A stretch of DNA of 34,817 nucleotides from Marinobacterium profundum (GCF_001528745.1 NZ_BCNS01000131.1:1-34817); one strand, 5' to 3'; shown: positions 1 to 7,825, counted from the stretch's first letter. Translations and numbers: made by a program. Notes: a model not told the origin generated them from the sequence alone.

Positions 1-19
1 GCTCTCGCTACGGCCAGCA

Positions 20-38
20 TTGTCGGACAGCCTCCTAG
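20..38 (-). repeat. IS-like terminal inverted repeat, left end of window
   Basis: This 19-bp sequence, read on the minus strand (CTAGGAGGCTGTCCGACAA), matches 34799-34817 on the plus strand at 18 of 19 positions. The two copies face outward at the window ends. A CTAG sits at the inner edge of each. That would fit an IS5-like element (IS427 type) that prefers CTAG targets, with an IR beginning GAGGCTGTCCG, but this is inference. Positions 1-19 would then be internal IS sequence. No transposase is inside the window. Confidence 0.6.
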
Positions 39-70
39 GGCTTTACAGGTTCTGGCGCAGCAGCAGCTTT

Positions 71-670
71 TCAGGCGGAGGCGAGTGTCTCGGCCAGCAG
101 CTCAAGCCGATCCTGGCCCCAGAACTGCTCACCGTTCAAGACATAGGAGGGCGCGCCCAGGATACCCAGTGCAACGGCCTGCTCAGTGTTCTGATCGTAG
201 ATGGCAGAGGTTGTGTCTGAGCCTGCAGCGGCGAGAATGGCATCGGCATCAAAACCGCTGGACTCAAGTGCTTCGCGAATTACGCTGCTGTCAGAAATTC
301 TCTTGTCCTCCACCCAGCAGGCGGCCATGACGCGGCCGGCGAATTCGGCCGGGTTCTGTTTGGCAGCCAGCAGCGCAATCACGCAGCTGTCGGCAAGGGC
401 CGGATCTGAGGGGAAAAATTTGGGCTGCAGGTTCAGTGCCAGTCCGCGCTTCTTCGCCCAGCGCTTGAGTTCCACCAGACGATAGTCCTGACGAGCCTGT
501 GGCCGTTCACCCAGGGGCTTGGCGCCGGAGTTTGCAAATACCGGCCCCAGGCGCGTCGGCATAAAATTGATCTGCGCGCCGGCGGCCGCAGCGGTTTTGA
601 TTAGCAGGTCATGGCCCAGAAAGGTAAAGGGCGATATGCAGGTGAAATAGTAATCAATTTTGGCAGTCAT
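71..670 (-). CDS. DsbA-family thioredoxin-fold protein (2-hydroxychromene-2-carboxylate isomerase / kappa GST-like)
   Basis: A 199-residue protein, typical length for the HCCA isomerase/kappa-GST branch of the DsbA superfamily. The N-terminus reads IDYYFTCISPFTFLG; the Ser before the Pro occupies the catalytic position that replaces the DsbA CxxC. The C-terminal segment GAPSYVLNGEQFWGQDRL is the family's cis-Pro/active-site hallmark. Members bind glutathione and isomerise or conjugate small aromatic or aldehyde substrates; the actual substrate here cannot be read. The ATG at 670 is chosen over the longer open frame because it begins the domain directly and has a GAGG upstream. It is divergent from an AraC regulator 95 bp away, which may control it. 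The stop lies only about 30 bp from the IS-like repeat at the window edge. Confidence 0.85.
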   Translation of the reverse strand: MTAKIDYYFTCISPFTFLGHDLLIKTAAAAGAQINFMPTRLGPVFANSGAKPLGERPQARQDYRLVELKRWAKKRGLALNLQPKFFPSDPALADSCVIALLAAKQNPAEFAGRVMAACWVEDKRISDSSVIREALESSGFDADAILAAAGSDTTSAIYDQNTEQAVALGILGAPSYVLNGEQFWGQDRLELLAETLASA

Positions 671-765
671 GGGAGCCTCGGTATTTACACTGATGGAGTC
701 TATGATGCTCATACTAGAAGACCTAATGGCAAGTTTATTCCGGTAATCATGATTAAAAGTCCGAA

Positions 766-1536
766 ATGAGAGATTACGTTCAAAGACCCGACCGCCTGTC
801 GGCACTGCTGAGTCGATTTGAACTGCAGGCTTCGGCGCTGACCGATGCCACAGACCCCAGGGCCAATCTGTTGTTGCTCGCAGGGGCCGAGGGTCAGCTG
901 ATTAACGAAGTGCAGTTCTGGCCTGTGGCTGCGCCATTTGAGCGAGAGGTTGCACAGGAGCAACGGGTGTTGCTCGCGGCGTCCGTGTCGCTGGGCGGCG
1001 GGGTTAACCCCATGGCGCGGGCACTGCCTGCACAGCTGTATATGGCAGTGGAGCCCGGTGGCCTGGTGCATGACCTGGCGCAGCTGATTGGCCGTGAAGC
1101 CGCCGCTGCGCGTTGCGGCGGCTATTCCACCTTGCAGCGGCTGCTGGAAGTTTTGGTGATCATGCTGTTGCGCCATGCACTTGAACAGGGGGCCAGTCAG
1201 CCCGGCCTGATAGCAGGCCTTGCCGATGCCCGCATCAGCCGGGCTCTGGTGGCCATTCACGAAGCGCCGCAACAGCGCTGGCGCAGCGAAGATCTGGCGG
1301 CACTGGCCGGCCTGTCCCGCAGCCAGTTTATGGCCTGCTTTGCATCCCTGGTGGGCCAGACGCCTTTCAGCTACCTGCGCCAGTGGCGCCTGACCCTGGC
1401 GCGGCAGGACCTCGCAGCCGGCGCGCGCGTCAAGACTGTTGCTGCCCGTTATGGCTATGGCAGCCAGGAGGCGCTTAGCCATGCCTTCCGACAGCACTTC
1501 GGCCAGAGCCCGACGCAATTTCGGCAGAACGAGTAG
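766..1536 (+). CDS. AraC-family transcriptional regulator with cupin-type N-terminal domain
   Basis: A 256-residue cytoplasmic regulator. Residues about 1-150 look like the cupin_6 sensor domain common in AraC proteins (RLSALLSRFELQA start, later LARGL-like positions). Residues about 155-256 form the two-helix-turn-helix AraC domain: RWRSEDLAALAGLSRSQFMACF, then the typical YLRQWRLTLARQDL linker helix and VAARYGYGSQEALSHAFRQHFG-type second HTH ending SPTQFR. It is divergent from the DsbA-like gene with 95 bp between start codons, so that gene is the natural candidate target. The Shine-Dalgarno before the ATG is weak. The inducer is unknown. A 323-codon open frame on the opposite strand is only a shadow of this gene. 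Confidence 0.88.
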   Translation: MRDYVQRPDRLSALLSRFELQASALTDATDPRANLLLLAGAEGQLINEVQFWPVAAPFEREVAQEQRVLLAASVSLGGGVNPMARALPAQLYMAVEPGGLVHDLAQLIGREAAAARCGGYSTLQRLLEVLVIMLLRHALEQGASQPGLIAGLADARISRALVAIHEAPQQRWRSEDLAALAGLSRSQFMACFASLVGQTPFSYLRQWRLTLARQDLAAGARVKTVAARYGYGSQEALSHAFRQHFGQSPTQFRQNE

Positions 1537-1874
1537 CGAAGCCGTGAGACCTAAACTGGTATGTGATGGCGGCGGCCGTAATCGAATAAGTGCGGTCATT
1601 TTACAGTACTGCGGTAAATATCCATTACAGATCCAACGCGCTATTTCAGAAGTGACCGCTGGGGGATTTATAGCTGCCATATATGAAGAGTCACAATATT
1701 TTTTCTTGTCAGGTTGTAACCCGTCACGCAGAAACAGGAACCTATTGAATTGACAGAGGTTGTTGGTCAGCGGGGTCGCAGGATGCCTGTGTGCTATCTA
1801 AAAGGAGAGGGGGAGGCGCTGTCGGTAGTGGTACTTAGAAACTATCATGAGGACAACAATAGGGGGATTACTTC
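1537..1874. other. gene-free intergenic stretch
   Basis: No supportable gene in this 338-bp stretch between the AraC regulator and the GDSL esterase. Short open frames here are read-through of other frames and have no recognisable protein features. It presumably carries the esterase promoter, but I could not pick a convincing one. Base composition becomes more AT-rich from about 1600 onward, continuing into the next gene. Confidence 0.5.
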
Positions 1875-3125
1875 ATGGAAAGAATAAAAGGCTTAAAATT
1901 TGCGTTAATCGGACTCATTTTCATGATTCCTTCACTGGCCAACAGTGGTGGTTTTAATGGTATCTACACATTTGGGGATAGCCTGTCAGATCAGGGCAAT
2001 CTTTTCGACGCAACAGACTCTGTAACCGGAGTCGGAATTCCGCGAGCTGACTACTATGATTCCGGACGCTTTACCAACGGGGATAACTGGGTAGATGTGC
2101 TGAGCAGTCAGCTGGGCGTGAATTCGGAGTCTAGTTTTCATGGTGGCAACAACTTTGCTTACGGTGGGACCCGGACTGACTATAACACCGTTGAAGATAA
2201 CGGCTGCAAACCGGTACTGGTGGGTTTTCTGCCGAACCAGGGCAACGTTTTTCCCTGTCCAAACGGGCAGCCGTTGTTCCCATGGACATTCAATGCCCAG
2301 CGAGAGGCATTTAACTCCCTTGGTGTGAGTGATTCCCAGGCACTGTACGTGGCATTTTCAGGCTCCAACGACCTTATCGATATAACACTCCTGGCGGCAT
2401 TCGAATTGCTGCTCCCCGCAGACATACCTGTGTGGCTCAATGATGTCATTGTTGATATCAACGGCGCGATTGAAACCATGGTCGATGCCGGTGCGCAGGA
2501 AATTCTGGTACCTAACATGCCAAATCTCGGGGTGGTTCCGGGTTTCGCAAGTAATCCTGCGCTTGCCGGGGTCGCTTCGTCGTTGAGCATGCAATACAAC
2601 GCGGCCCTGGTTGAGATGCTGGCTACCTGGGAGAACGATGTAAATATCATCTGGTTCGATACCTTTTCTTTGACAACGGCTGTCATCAGTGAACCTATTT
2701 CTTTCGGCTTCACTAATGTCACTACCCCCTGTTATTCGGGTTTTGTCGCGCCCACCCCCGGTGAAGTGATCACCGTTTGCGAGAATCCGGACGATTATGT
2801 TTTCTGGGACAGTGAGCATCCCAGCGCTGCCTTTCACGCTTTGCTAGCGCAAAGTTTTTTAGAGTCGTTCGTGCCCGATATGCTGGATTATCTAAGGCTG
2901 CAGGTCAGTAAGCTCGATGTCCGGACCCGGAATCTTCTCAACAAAAAACTAAATAGTGTCAGTGATAAAATTGCCGAAGGAAAAAACGCAAGCGCTGTCT
3001 CTAAGTTGAGCGACTTTATTGAAGATGTTCAAAAAAAACAGGGGGATAAAATCCCTGATTACGATGCCGCATCCATGATCCTGCGTGCGGATAAGATAAT
3101 ATCGCTTCTGGAAACTGAGTTATAG
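1875..3125 (+). CDS. secreted GDSL/SGNH-family esterase or lipase with C-terminal FIMAH-like domain
   Basis: 416 residues. Residues 1-23 are a signal peptide (KFALIGLIFMIPSLANS). The SGNH catalytic blocks are visible: FGDSLSD with nucleophile Ser36, GSND at 163-166 (oxyanion Asn165), and block V DSEHP with Asp312 and His315 completing the triad. These enzymes hydrolyse ester bonds of lipids or acylated polysaccharides outside the cytoplasm. The last ~70 residues (about 346-416: LLNKKLNSVSDKIAEG..., FIEDVQKKQGDKI...) resemble the small helical FIMAH domain found at the C-termini of secreted hydrolases; that part of the call is softer. The RBS GGGGGA precedes the ATG. Codon use is clearly more AT-rich than in most of the window, suggesting transfer. 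No operon partner. Confidence 0.85.
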   Translation: MERIKGLKFALIGLIFMIPSLANSGGFNGIYTFGDSLSDQGNLFDATDSVTGVGIPRADYYDSGRFTNGDNWVDVLSSQLGVNSESSFHGGNNFAYGGTRTDYNTVEDNGCKPVLVGFLPNQGNVFPCPNGQPLFPWTFNAQREAFNSLGVSDSQALYVAFSGSNDLIDITLLAAFELLLPADIPVWLNDVIVDINGAIETMVDAGAQEILVPNMPNLGVVPGFASNPALAGVASSLSMQYNAALVEMLATWENDVNIIWFDTFSLTTAVISEPISFGFTNVTTPCYSGFVAPTPGEVITVCENPDDYVFWDSEHPSAAFHALLAQSFLESFVPDMLDYLRLQVSKLDVRTRNLLNKKLNSVSDKIAEGKNASAVSKLSDFIEDVQKKQGDKIPDYDAASMILRADKIISLLETEL

Positions 3126-3472
3126 CGCCGTTGGGAGTGCCGCAGCCGAGTCGGTTTTAAATTTATTTTGATCTGGGCGTTATCTGTGAGCGATGTGGTC
3201 TATTGCTTTAGGGTAGCGCTTTTTCTTTGACAGCATTTTCTAAAACGCCAATAAACATAGTGTAATCCCCAGATAATCAAGATCTCTTTCGTTAATAAAA
3301 TCGATTCAGACTCTGCATAAATAAGCCTGCTTGTTCAGAGTGTAGTTGGCTGCAAGCCGCTTTATTTAAGCCTTCTCGCTCCCGCTTTCTGATTCTAATC
3401 AGCATGCCGTCCATTTATTCAGTTACCTCCAACACTGGTCCTGCTTGAGCGCGGATCTTGGCGATACGGTAC
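3126..3472. other. AT-rich gene-free stretch
   Basis: The first half of a 749-bp gap between the esterase and the MarR gene. It is AT-rich, has many stops in all frames and no recognisable gene or RNA. Together with the hairpin chain at 3473-3650 and 3651-3874 (also gene-free), it is the longest non-coding stretch in the window. Confidence 0.5.
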
Positions 3473-3650
3473 TATTAACCCGGTGGACAAATAGGTTCCC
3501 TCCCTATTTGTCCGTCACGCCAGAAAAACTAGCGCAAGTGCATGGACTTGCTGGTTTTTCTGGCGTTCGCATTGGCCTGCGGCCAATGATGAAGCATCCC
3601 TGCTTCATGTATTAACCCGCCGGGTTAATATCAACCTGGCGGGTTAATAT
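3473..3650. repeat. chain of five or more consecutive perfect hairpins bounded by ATTAACCC/GGGTTAAT arms
   Basis: Nearly every base here lies in an inverted repeat. H1: 3485-3495 with 3503-3513 (11 bp perfect, 7-nt loop). H2: 3517-3529 with 3554-3566 (13 bp perfect), extended inward by 3535-3539 with 3546-3550 around a 2-nt bulge. H3: 3570-3577 with 3581-3588 (8 bp, 3-nt loop). H4: 3589-3596 with 3601-3608 (8 bp, 4-nt loop). H5: 3611-3619 with 3621-3629, or alternatively 3611-3621 with 3638-3648 (11 bp). The left edge 3473-3482 (ATTAACCCGG) is perfectly complementary to 3620-3629, so it could close H1-H4 into one multibranched fold. The pairing is seen directly. Function is unknown: structured RNA, recombination site or mobile repeat are all possible. 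Confidence 0.75.
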
Positions 3651-3874
3651 ATAAGCCGTAAAATATTCATTACCTCAAATACAGCTACTGCACGTGCTTG
3701 CGCTGGGCGCTGGCTTCGGAACCCAGCCGATACAGCCTCAAAGCCCCGTGGCTCAGGTATAAGCCTGGCTGGTGCTTATGTCTTATAACTGTGCGTATGG
3801 CTTGATAGATAGTTGACTGCGCAAGTAAATTGGTTGATAGTTGCTAGCTCAAGCATTCAGCAAGCAGGTGTGTC

Positions 3875-4294
3875 ATGTCGAACAAAGCAGAAGGCGATCT
3901 TGTGATAGGGCTCGCCAATCTCCAGAACAAAATCCAGAAGCGCCTGGGCGCTGCTCTCTCGGCACATGGAATTAGTGTGACTGAGTACATGGTGTTGCTG
4001 CAGTTGCATGGGGCAGCCAATAATCGAATGCGTCGAATCGACTTGGCCGAAAATGTAGGACTGAGTGCATCCGGCGTTACACGGCTGCTTAATCCAATGG
4101 TAAAGATTGGATTGGTACACAAAGAGGAGAATGCGCGCGATGCCCGGGTAAGCCTGGTGGCACTTTCCGATGCAGGGGCGCAGCTTTTTCAGGATGCCGA
4201 GGTTTCATTCAACCATGCAGCACAAACCATGCTGGAGCCTCTTGACAGGCAACAGCAGGGGGCTCTGGCTGGCATTATCAAAGCGCTGCTCTGA
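3875..4294 (+). CDS. MarR-family transcriptional regulator
   Basis: 139 residues, the usual MarR length, all one winged-HTH domain. Residues about 28-100 contain the recognisable pattern ISVTEYMVLLQLHGAANNRMRRIDLAENVGLSASGVTRLLNPMVKIGLVHKE, followed by the wing ARDARVSLVALSDAGAQLF, whose basic DxR residues contact DNA. MarR proteins bind as dimers to short palindromes and release DNA on binding phenolic or other small ligands, or on oxidation; there is no ligand clue here. The ATG has an AGGTG upstream. It is convergent with the beta-hydroxyacid dehydrogenase, with an inverted repeat between them, so control of that gene is possible but not shown. Confidence 0.9.
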   Translation: MSNKAEGDLVIGLANLQNKIQKRLGAALSAHGISVTEYMVLLQLHGAANNRMRRIDLAENVGLSASGVTRLLNPMVKIGLVHKEENARDARVSLVALSDAGAQLFQDAEVSFNHAAQTMLEPLDRQQQGALAGIIKALL

Positions 4295-4365
4295 TGCTAA
4301 GCGTATCAGTGGAAAGTTTTTATTTTTACCCATTTATTAAAATACAGGTATGAATTTCAGGGCGA

Positions 4366-4416
4366 AACCTTACTACGGCATGGCTTTATTACGAGTCTCA
4401 ACACCGTAGTAAGGTT
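4366..4416. terminator. 13-bp inverted repeat between convergent genes, possible bidirectional terminator
   Basis: AACCTTACTACGG (4366-4378) pairs perfectly with 4404-4416 around a 25-nt loop. It lies between the MarR stop (4294) and the dehydrogenase stop (4426). The position suits a bidirectional terminator. The long loop and lack of a clean T-tract are unusual, so it may have another role. Confidence 0.4.
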
Positions 4417-4425
4417 GCCTTCGAA

Positions 4426-5304
4426 TTACTTCTGGAGCTTGAGGAAATAATCGAAGATTTCCGGAACATTACCGTTACCCATACCTTCATCGAATGCGGC
4501 CTGAAGGTTAGACGAAGTGCCCTCGGCAATAGGTGCACTTGTGCCCAGATCCTTAACCATCTCGAGGAAATAGCCCAGGTCTTTGTTGGCATTGGCGATT
4601 GAGAAGCCCAGATCGCTTACGCCGTCTACAGCGTAGTTTTTACAGAATTGCATGAAGGGTGAATTAGACGGCCCCGTCGACATGATATCGAATAACTGCT
4701 GGCGGTCTACGCCTGCACGATCAGCCACGGCAAACGCCTGCGACATGGCGCAAACGGTGGTCATACCCATGAAGTTGTTGATCAGCTTGGTCGTGTGACC
4801 GGCGCCGAGTGTACCCAGATAGAATACATTCTCGCCTTGCTGCTCAAGCACAGGCTTTACCTTGTTGAAGGTCTCCTGGTCGCCAGAGGCCATGATGTTT
4901 AGTAGGCCGTCTTTGGCATGGGCTGGCGTACGGCCCAGGGGAGCGTCGATCATGCCCGCGCCTTTCTTGGCAAGGTCTGCGCCTATCTTGCGGGTAGAGG
5001 CTGGGATCGAGGTGCCGAAATCGATCAGTGTAGCGCCTGCTTTGATGCCGGCCAGGATGCCGTTTTCACCATAAACCAGCTTTTCAACAACGGCAGACGT
5101 GGTGAGGCATAGCATAACTATGTCGCTGGCCGCGGCCAGTTCGGCTGCTGAAGAGGCCTCGGTAGCGCCGCGAGCAACAACGGCCGCAACGGCTTCCTTG
5201 TCGAGGTCCATTACAACGGGCTTGTAGCCTTTCTTTTGCAGGTTCTCAACCATGTTGCCGCCCATAAGGCCAAGGCCGATGAAACCGATGACAGGCTTTT
5301 CCAT
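4426..5304 (-). CDS. NAD(P)-dependent beta-hydroxyacid dehydrogenase (3-hydroxyisobutyrate dehydrogenase superfamily, GRT subtype)
   Basis: 292 residues. Residues 5-17 (VIGFIGLGLMGGN) are the Rossmann dinucleotide motif of beta-hydroxyacid dehydrogenases. Asp33-like acidic residues after strand 2 leave NAD preference possible. The catalytic Lys is K173 in GHTTKLINN. The substrate loop at 119-130 reads IDAPLGRTPAHA, where most 3-hydroxyisobutyrate or tartronate-semialdehyde reductases have DAPVSGG. A Gly-Arg-Thr here is, from memory, what the sulfolactaldehyde reductase YihU carries, with its sulfonate-binding Arg. So a substrate with an extra anionic group is plausible, but no sulfosugar genes are nearby. 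The ATG at 5304 has AAGGAG six bases upstream and is preferred over the TTG two codons earlier. Monocistronic. Confidence 0.85.
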   Translation of the reverse strand: MEKPVIGFIGLGLMGGNMVENLQKKGYKPVVMDLDKEAVAAVVARGATEASSAAELAAASDIVMLCLTTSAVVEKLVYGENGILAGIKAGATLIDFGTSIPASTRKIGADLAKKGAGMIDAPLGRTPAHAKDGLLNIMASGDQETFNKVKPVLEQQGENVFYLGTLGAGHTTKLINNFMGMTTVCAMSQAFAVADRAGVDRQQLFDIMSTGPSNSPFMQFCKNYAVDGVSDLGFSIANANKDLGYFLEMVKDLGTSAPIAEGTSSNLQAAFDEGMGNGNVPEIFDYFLKLQK

Positions 5305-5516
5305 ATCCAACTCCTTAATGTCTTATTGTATGATTATTGGATTGTATTATTATTTGCTTGTCCAGGGCAAGTGCGAGAACTCTTTAGGAGCAGTTGTTTC
5401 TGAATTATGCCCGTACAGGCAGTAGAAAGGTGCGTATTCAGTGCTGGATATCTGGCCTGTTCGTCGTCGCAATGGGCGCAATTGGGCCTCTCTTTTTGGG
5501 TTCAGCCTGGAGTCCT

Positions 5517-5735
5517 GTCGATGGCCTTGCCGCTTTAGCCCATCATTTCAATGCAATTGATGATCCCTGCCAAGGCAGTAAAGTCGAGAACCTACTGTTC
5601 TATGAGCTCATTTTGACCCTGTCCGCGGTGATCACGGGTTGTGAAGGCGGGGAGGGCATCGAGGATTTGGTCAGTGTTGGTTGGACGGGCTATGTCGGTA
5701 TCGCCTCGCTTGACACCATGTTTCAGTCAGGCCAG
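5517..5735 (+). pseudogene. decayed ISAs1-family transposase, N-terminal fragment
   Basis: The plus-strand translation gives HFNAIDDPCQGSKVENLL followed by ILTLSAVITGCEGGEGIEDL. This matches the N-terminal H-repeat/DDE_Tnp_1-associated region of ISAs1 transposases (DPRxxxKxxHxLxxILxxxxCAVxxGAExWxxIE). Then, after an apparent small deletion, GIASLDTMF corresponds to the GIxSHDTxxR segment. Several hallmark residues are changed (Arg to Cys, His to Asn, Trp to Glu, His to Leu). There is no proper start codon, and the catalytic DDE domain is absent. Terminal repeats were not found. The fragment ends against the MFS gene's stop codon on the other strand. A 134-codon open frame covering it is not a functional gene. 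Confidence 0.7.
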
Positions 5736-7033
5736 CGGTTATGTTCATCATCAATGATAAAGATATGCTTGTGGCGCCGTTCGGTGCCCGTATCTTGAAG
5801 GTGGGGGTGATTTTTCGACAAGTTCTCATGGCTGTGTTCAATAACATCCAGGTCATGACTTGGATGCCAGATCCTCATGCTTGTCAGCAACGCCAGTGCG
5901 GCCAATATCGCGAGCACGGCAAAGGCCGCTGTCAGACCAAAACGGGCGCCGACCCAACCGGCCAATGGGTAGGTAATCAACCAACAGGCATGCGTAAGGG
6001 CAAACTGGGCGGCAAAGACAGCCGGGCGATCTTTTGCATGGGAAGATCGGCGCAATAGCCGACCACTCGGGGTTTGTGCCAGTGCATAGCCAACGCCCAG
6101 AAGGGCCCACAGTGGCAGCAAGAAACCATAGCTGGGCAGGCCTATGCCGACCATCAGGCCGGCTCCCAAGAGTCCTGCACCGCATAACATGGCATTACGA
6201 TCACTGATGACTTTGAGCAGGCCAGGTAACGCCAGCGCAGCAAGCATAGATCCGCCGCCGAAGGCCGCGAGTGCCCACGCGGTCGCGCTCTGTGACAGGC
6301 CGAAACGGGACTGCACGAGGACCACTGTATTGACAATGACCATGGCGCTGGCGGCGGCAACGGCCATGTTCAGGGCCAGCAAGCCTCGCAGGCGCGGCGT
6401 GGCAAGGAAGATGCGAAAGCCGCGGGTTGTTCGATCATAAATGCTGCGTCTGTATGTTTGCTGTGCTTTTGGCAGTAACACCGAGACGACCAGAGCCGCG
6501 GAGGCGAGAAAGCCAACGGCAGTGCCTGCGAATAGACTGTGGAAGCTGGTGGCCGTCAGTAACGCCGCCGCGAGCATGGGGCTGGCGACACTTTCCAGAT
6601 CATATGCCAGGCGCGATAGCGACAGAGCCAGGGTGTAATCTTCTTCCTCCGGGAGAACGTCTGGAATGATAGCCTGGAAGGTCGGGGTGAATGCTGCCGA
6701 GGCTGCTTGAAGAACAAAAATCAGTACGTAAACATGCCAGACCTCGGATACGAACGGCAACGCGAGTGCCACTAACGCCCGCACCAGATCCAGCGAAACA
6801 AGCATTGTGCGCCGGGCAAAGCGTTGTGCGAAAGCTGCCGCCACTGGGGCGACACCAATGTAGGCGATCATCTTAATCGCCAGCGCAGTACCGAGAACGG
6901 CCCCAGCTTGGGCGCCAGCCAGTTCATAGGCAAGCAGACCAAGCGCGACAGTGGCTAATCCGGTTCCAACAAGCGCAATAACCTGGGCGAGAAATAGATG
7001 TCGATAGATTCGGTTGGCAAGAATTTTCAGCAT
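5723..7033 (-). CDS. MFS exporter with His-rich C-terminal tail (NreB-like, probable nickel/metal resistance)
   Basis: 436 residues, about 12 membrane segments, major-facilitator superfamily. It starts RIYRHLFLAQVIALVGTGL and has the MFS loop signature between TM2 and TM3 (FAQRFARRTMLVSLD). The last ~45 residues form a soluble tail rich in His, Asp and Glu (HPSHDLDVIEHSHENL, NHPHLQDTG, RRHKHIFIIDDEHNRWP). His-rich tails on this MFS branch are associated with nickel export (NreB type). It would act in the inner membrane as a proton-driven metal exporter. GAGG precedes the ATG by six bases. It lies downstream of the anchor/HupE genes but behind a hairpin (7115-7140), so it may have its own promoter or depend on read-through. 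Metal identity is inferred. Confidence 0.8.
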   Translation of the reverse strand: MLKILANRIYRHLFLAQVIALVGTGLATVALGLLAYELAGAQAGAVLGTALAIKMIAYIGVAPVAAAFAQRFARRTMLVSLDLVRALVALALPFVSEVWHVYVLIFVLQAASAAFTPTFQAIIPDVLPEEEDYTLALSLSRLAYDLESVASPMLAAALLTATSFHSLFAGTAVGFLASAALVVSVLLPKAQQTYRRSIYDRTTRGFRIFLATPRLRGLLALNMAVAAASAMVIVNTVVLVQSRFGLSQSATAWALAAFGGGSMLAALALPGLLKVISDRNAMLCGAGLLGAGLMVGIGLPSYGFLLPLWALLGVGYALAQTPSGRLLRRSSHAKDRPAVFAAQFALTHACWLITYPLAGWVGARFGLTAAFAVLAILAALALLTSMRIWHPSHDLDVIEHSHENLSKNHPHLQDTGTERRHKHIFIIDDEHNRWPD

Positions 7034-7110
7034 CTTAAGCCTCGGATAGCCAAACCTATGGCATATCAGTATTTGAAGTAATTAGCCTTTCTTTAAACTT
7101 GATGGAAGAT

Positions 7111-7140
7111 TAAACCCCTCTCACCGGGCGGCGAGAGGGG
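7111..7140 (-). terminator. probable rho-independent terminator after the anchor-protein gene
   Basis: CCCCTCTC (7115-7122) pairs with GAGAGGGG (7133-7140). On the minus strand the stem is followed by TTTAATC. It lies 10 bp past the stop of the 7151-7810 gene and before the MFS start, so it probably reduces transcription of the MFS gene from the upstream operon. Confidence 0.6.
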
Positions 7141-7150
7141 CTGTATTAAT

Positions 7151-7810
7151 TTAGATCACGCGTTTGACGCTCAGGTATTCGCCTTTGGTTTTCAGCGTAA
7201 TGGTCACAACGCTGTTGCTGCGATTACGCCAGAACCAACCGTGGGTGCCGTCAAAAATGGCGGTGAACTCACCTTTATCGCCTTTAACCTGCTTTCCTTT
7301 GCTGTAGCTATGGTAGTAATCGCTAGGCCCGTCATAGGGCTCGCCGTGGGTGTCGTGGTTGACCGGAATACCATTGGTTGCCCACTCGTAGCTGACGGTG
7401 GCCTTGTCCAGCATTTCCAGCTTGATTTCACTGGCTTCGCCCGGTTTTAGCGTGACAGTCACTTCATCGGATTTTAGAGTGGTCTCCGGTTTCGCTACAG
7501 TCTTGATGACCGGTGCCGCCGCAACCAGTTCTTGAGATGCCTGTTCTGGTTCTGGGGTTGCTGTTGCTGTTAGCGAAGGCGATTGCACCCTGGCAGCAGC
7601 CGCTGCTTCTTGTGCCAGAGTTTCCTTAATTTCGCCCATTTGTGTCAGACCGAGTAACCGCCCCACGCCCGTGGGATCGATGGCGTATTCAGATGGCATA
7701 ACAACGGTGGTCAGCAATGCAGCGGCTACGCCCAGTGCGAGCATGGTGGAGCGCAGCAGTTGGCGGCTGGAGGGCAATTCATTGAGGGTCGGACGTTTGC
7801 TGTTGAACAT
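7151..7810 (-). CDS. transmembrane anchor protein of the metal-resistance cluster, unknown biochemical role
   Basis: 219 residues. One N-terminal membrane segment (about 22-42, TMLALGVAAALLTTVVMP) follows a short cytoplasmic Arg/Lys/Ser-rich stretch. Next comes an Ala/Pro/Glu/Thr-rich linker (about 70-115), then a beta-rich C-terminal domain of ~100 residues containing WATNGIPVNHDTHGEP, a Tyr/His patch (SDYYHSYSKG) and HGWFWRNRS. Proteins of this shape are usually just called transmembrane anchor protein and recur next to HupE/UreJ-like genes and DUF156 repressors. The His/Asp/Tyr content fits metal contact in the periplasm, but no activity is known to me. Start chosen at the ATG with AAGGAA about 10 bases upstream. 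It follows the HupE-like gene by 15 bp, so the two are co-transcribed. Confidence 0.7.
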   Translation of the reverse strand: MFNSKRPTLNELPSSRQLLRSTMLALGVAAALLTTVVMPSEYAIDPTGVGRLLGLTQMGEIKETLAQEAAAAARVQSPSLTATATPEPEQASQELVAAAPVIKTVAKPETTLKSDEVTVTLKPGEASEIKLEMLDKATVSYEWATNGIPVNHDTHGEPYDGPSDYYHSYSKGKQVKGDKGEFTAIFDGTHGWFWRNRSNSVVTITLKTKGEYLSVKRVI

Positions 7811-7825
7811 GATGGGAATTCCTTA

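Noticed and set aside
709-1680. 323-codon open frame on the minus strand
   Set aside because: Antisense shadow of the AraC gene; composition is low-complexity and no family features appear.
3473-3650. Integron attC (59-base element) array
   Set aside because: The arms read TTAACCC/GGGTTAA and do not fit the RYYYAAC/GTTRRRY core sites. There are no cassette ORFs or integrase.
4426-5304. Firm call as sulfolactaldehyde reductase
   Set aside because: Only the GRT loop supports it; no sulfoquinovosidase, aldolase, kinase or sulfonate exporter is nearby.
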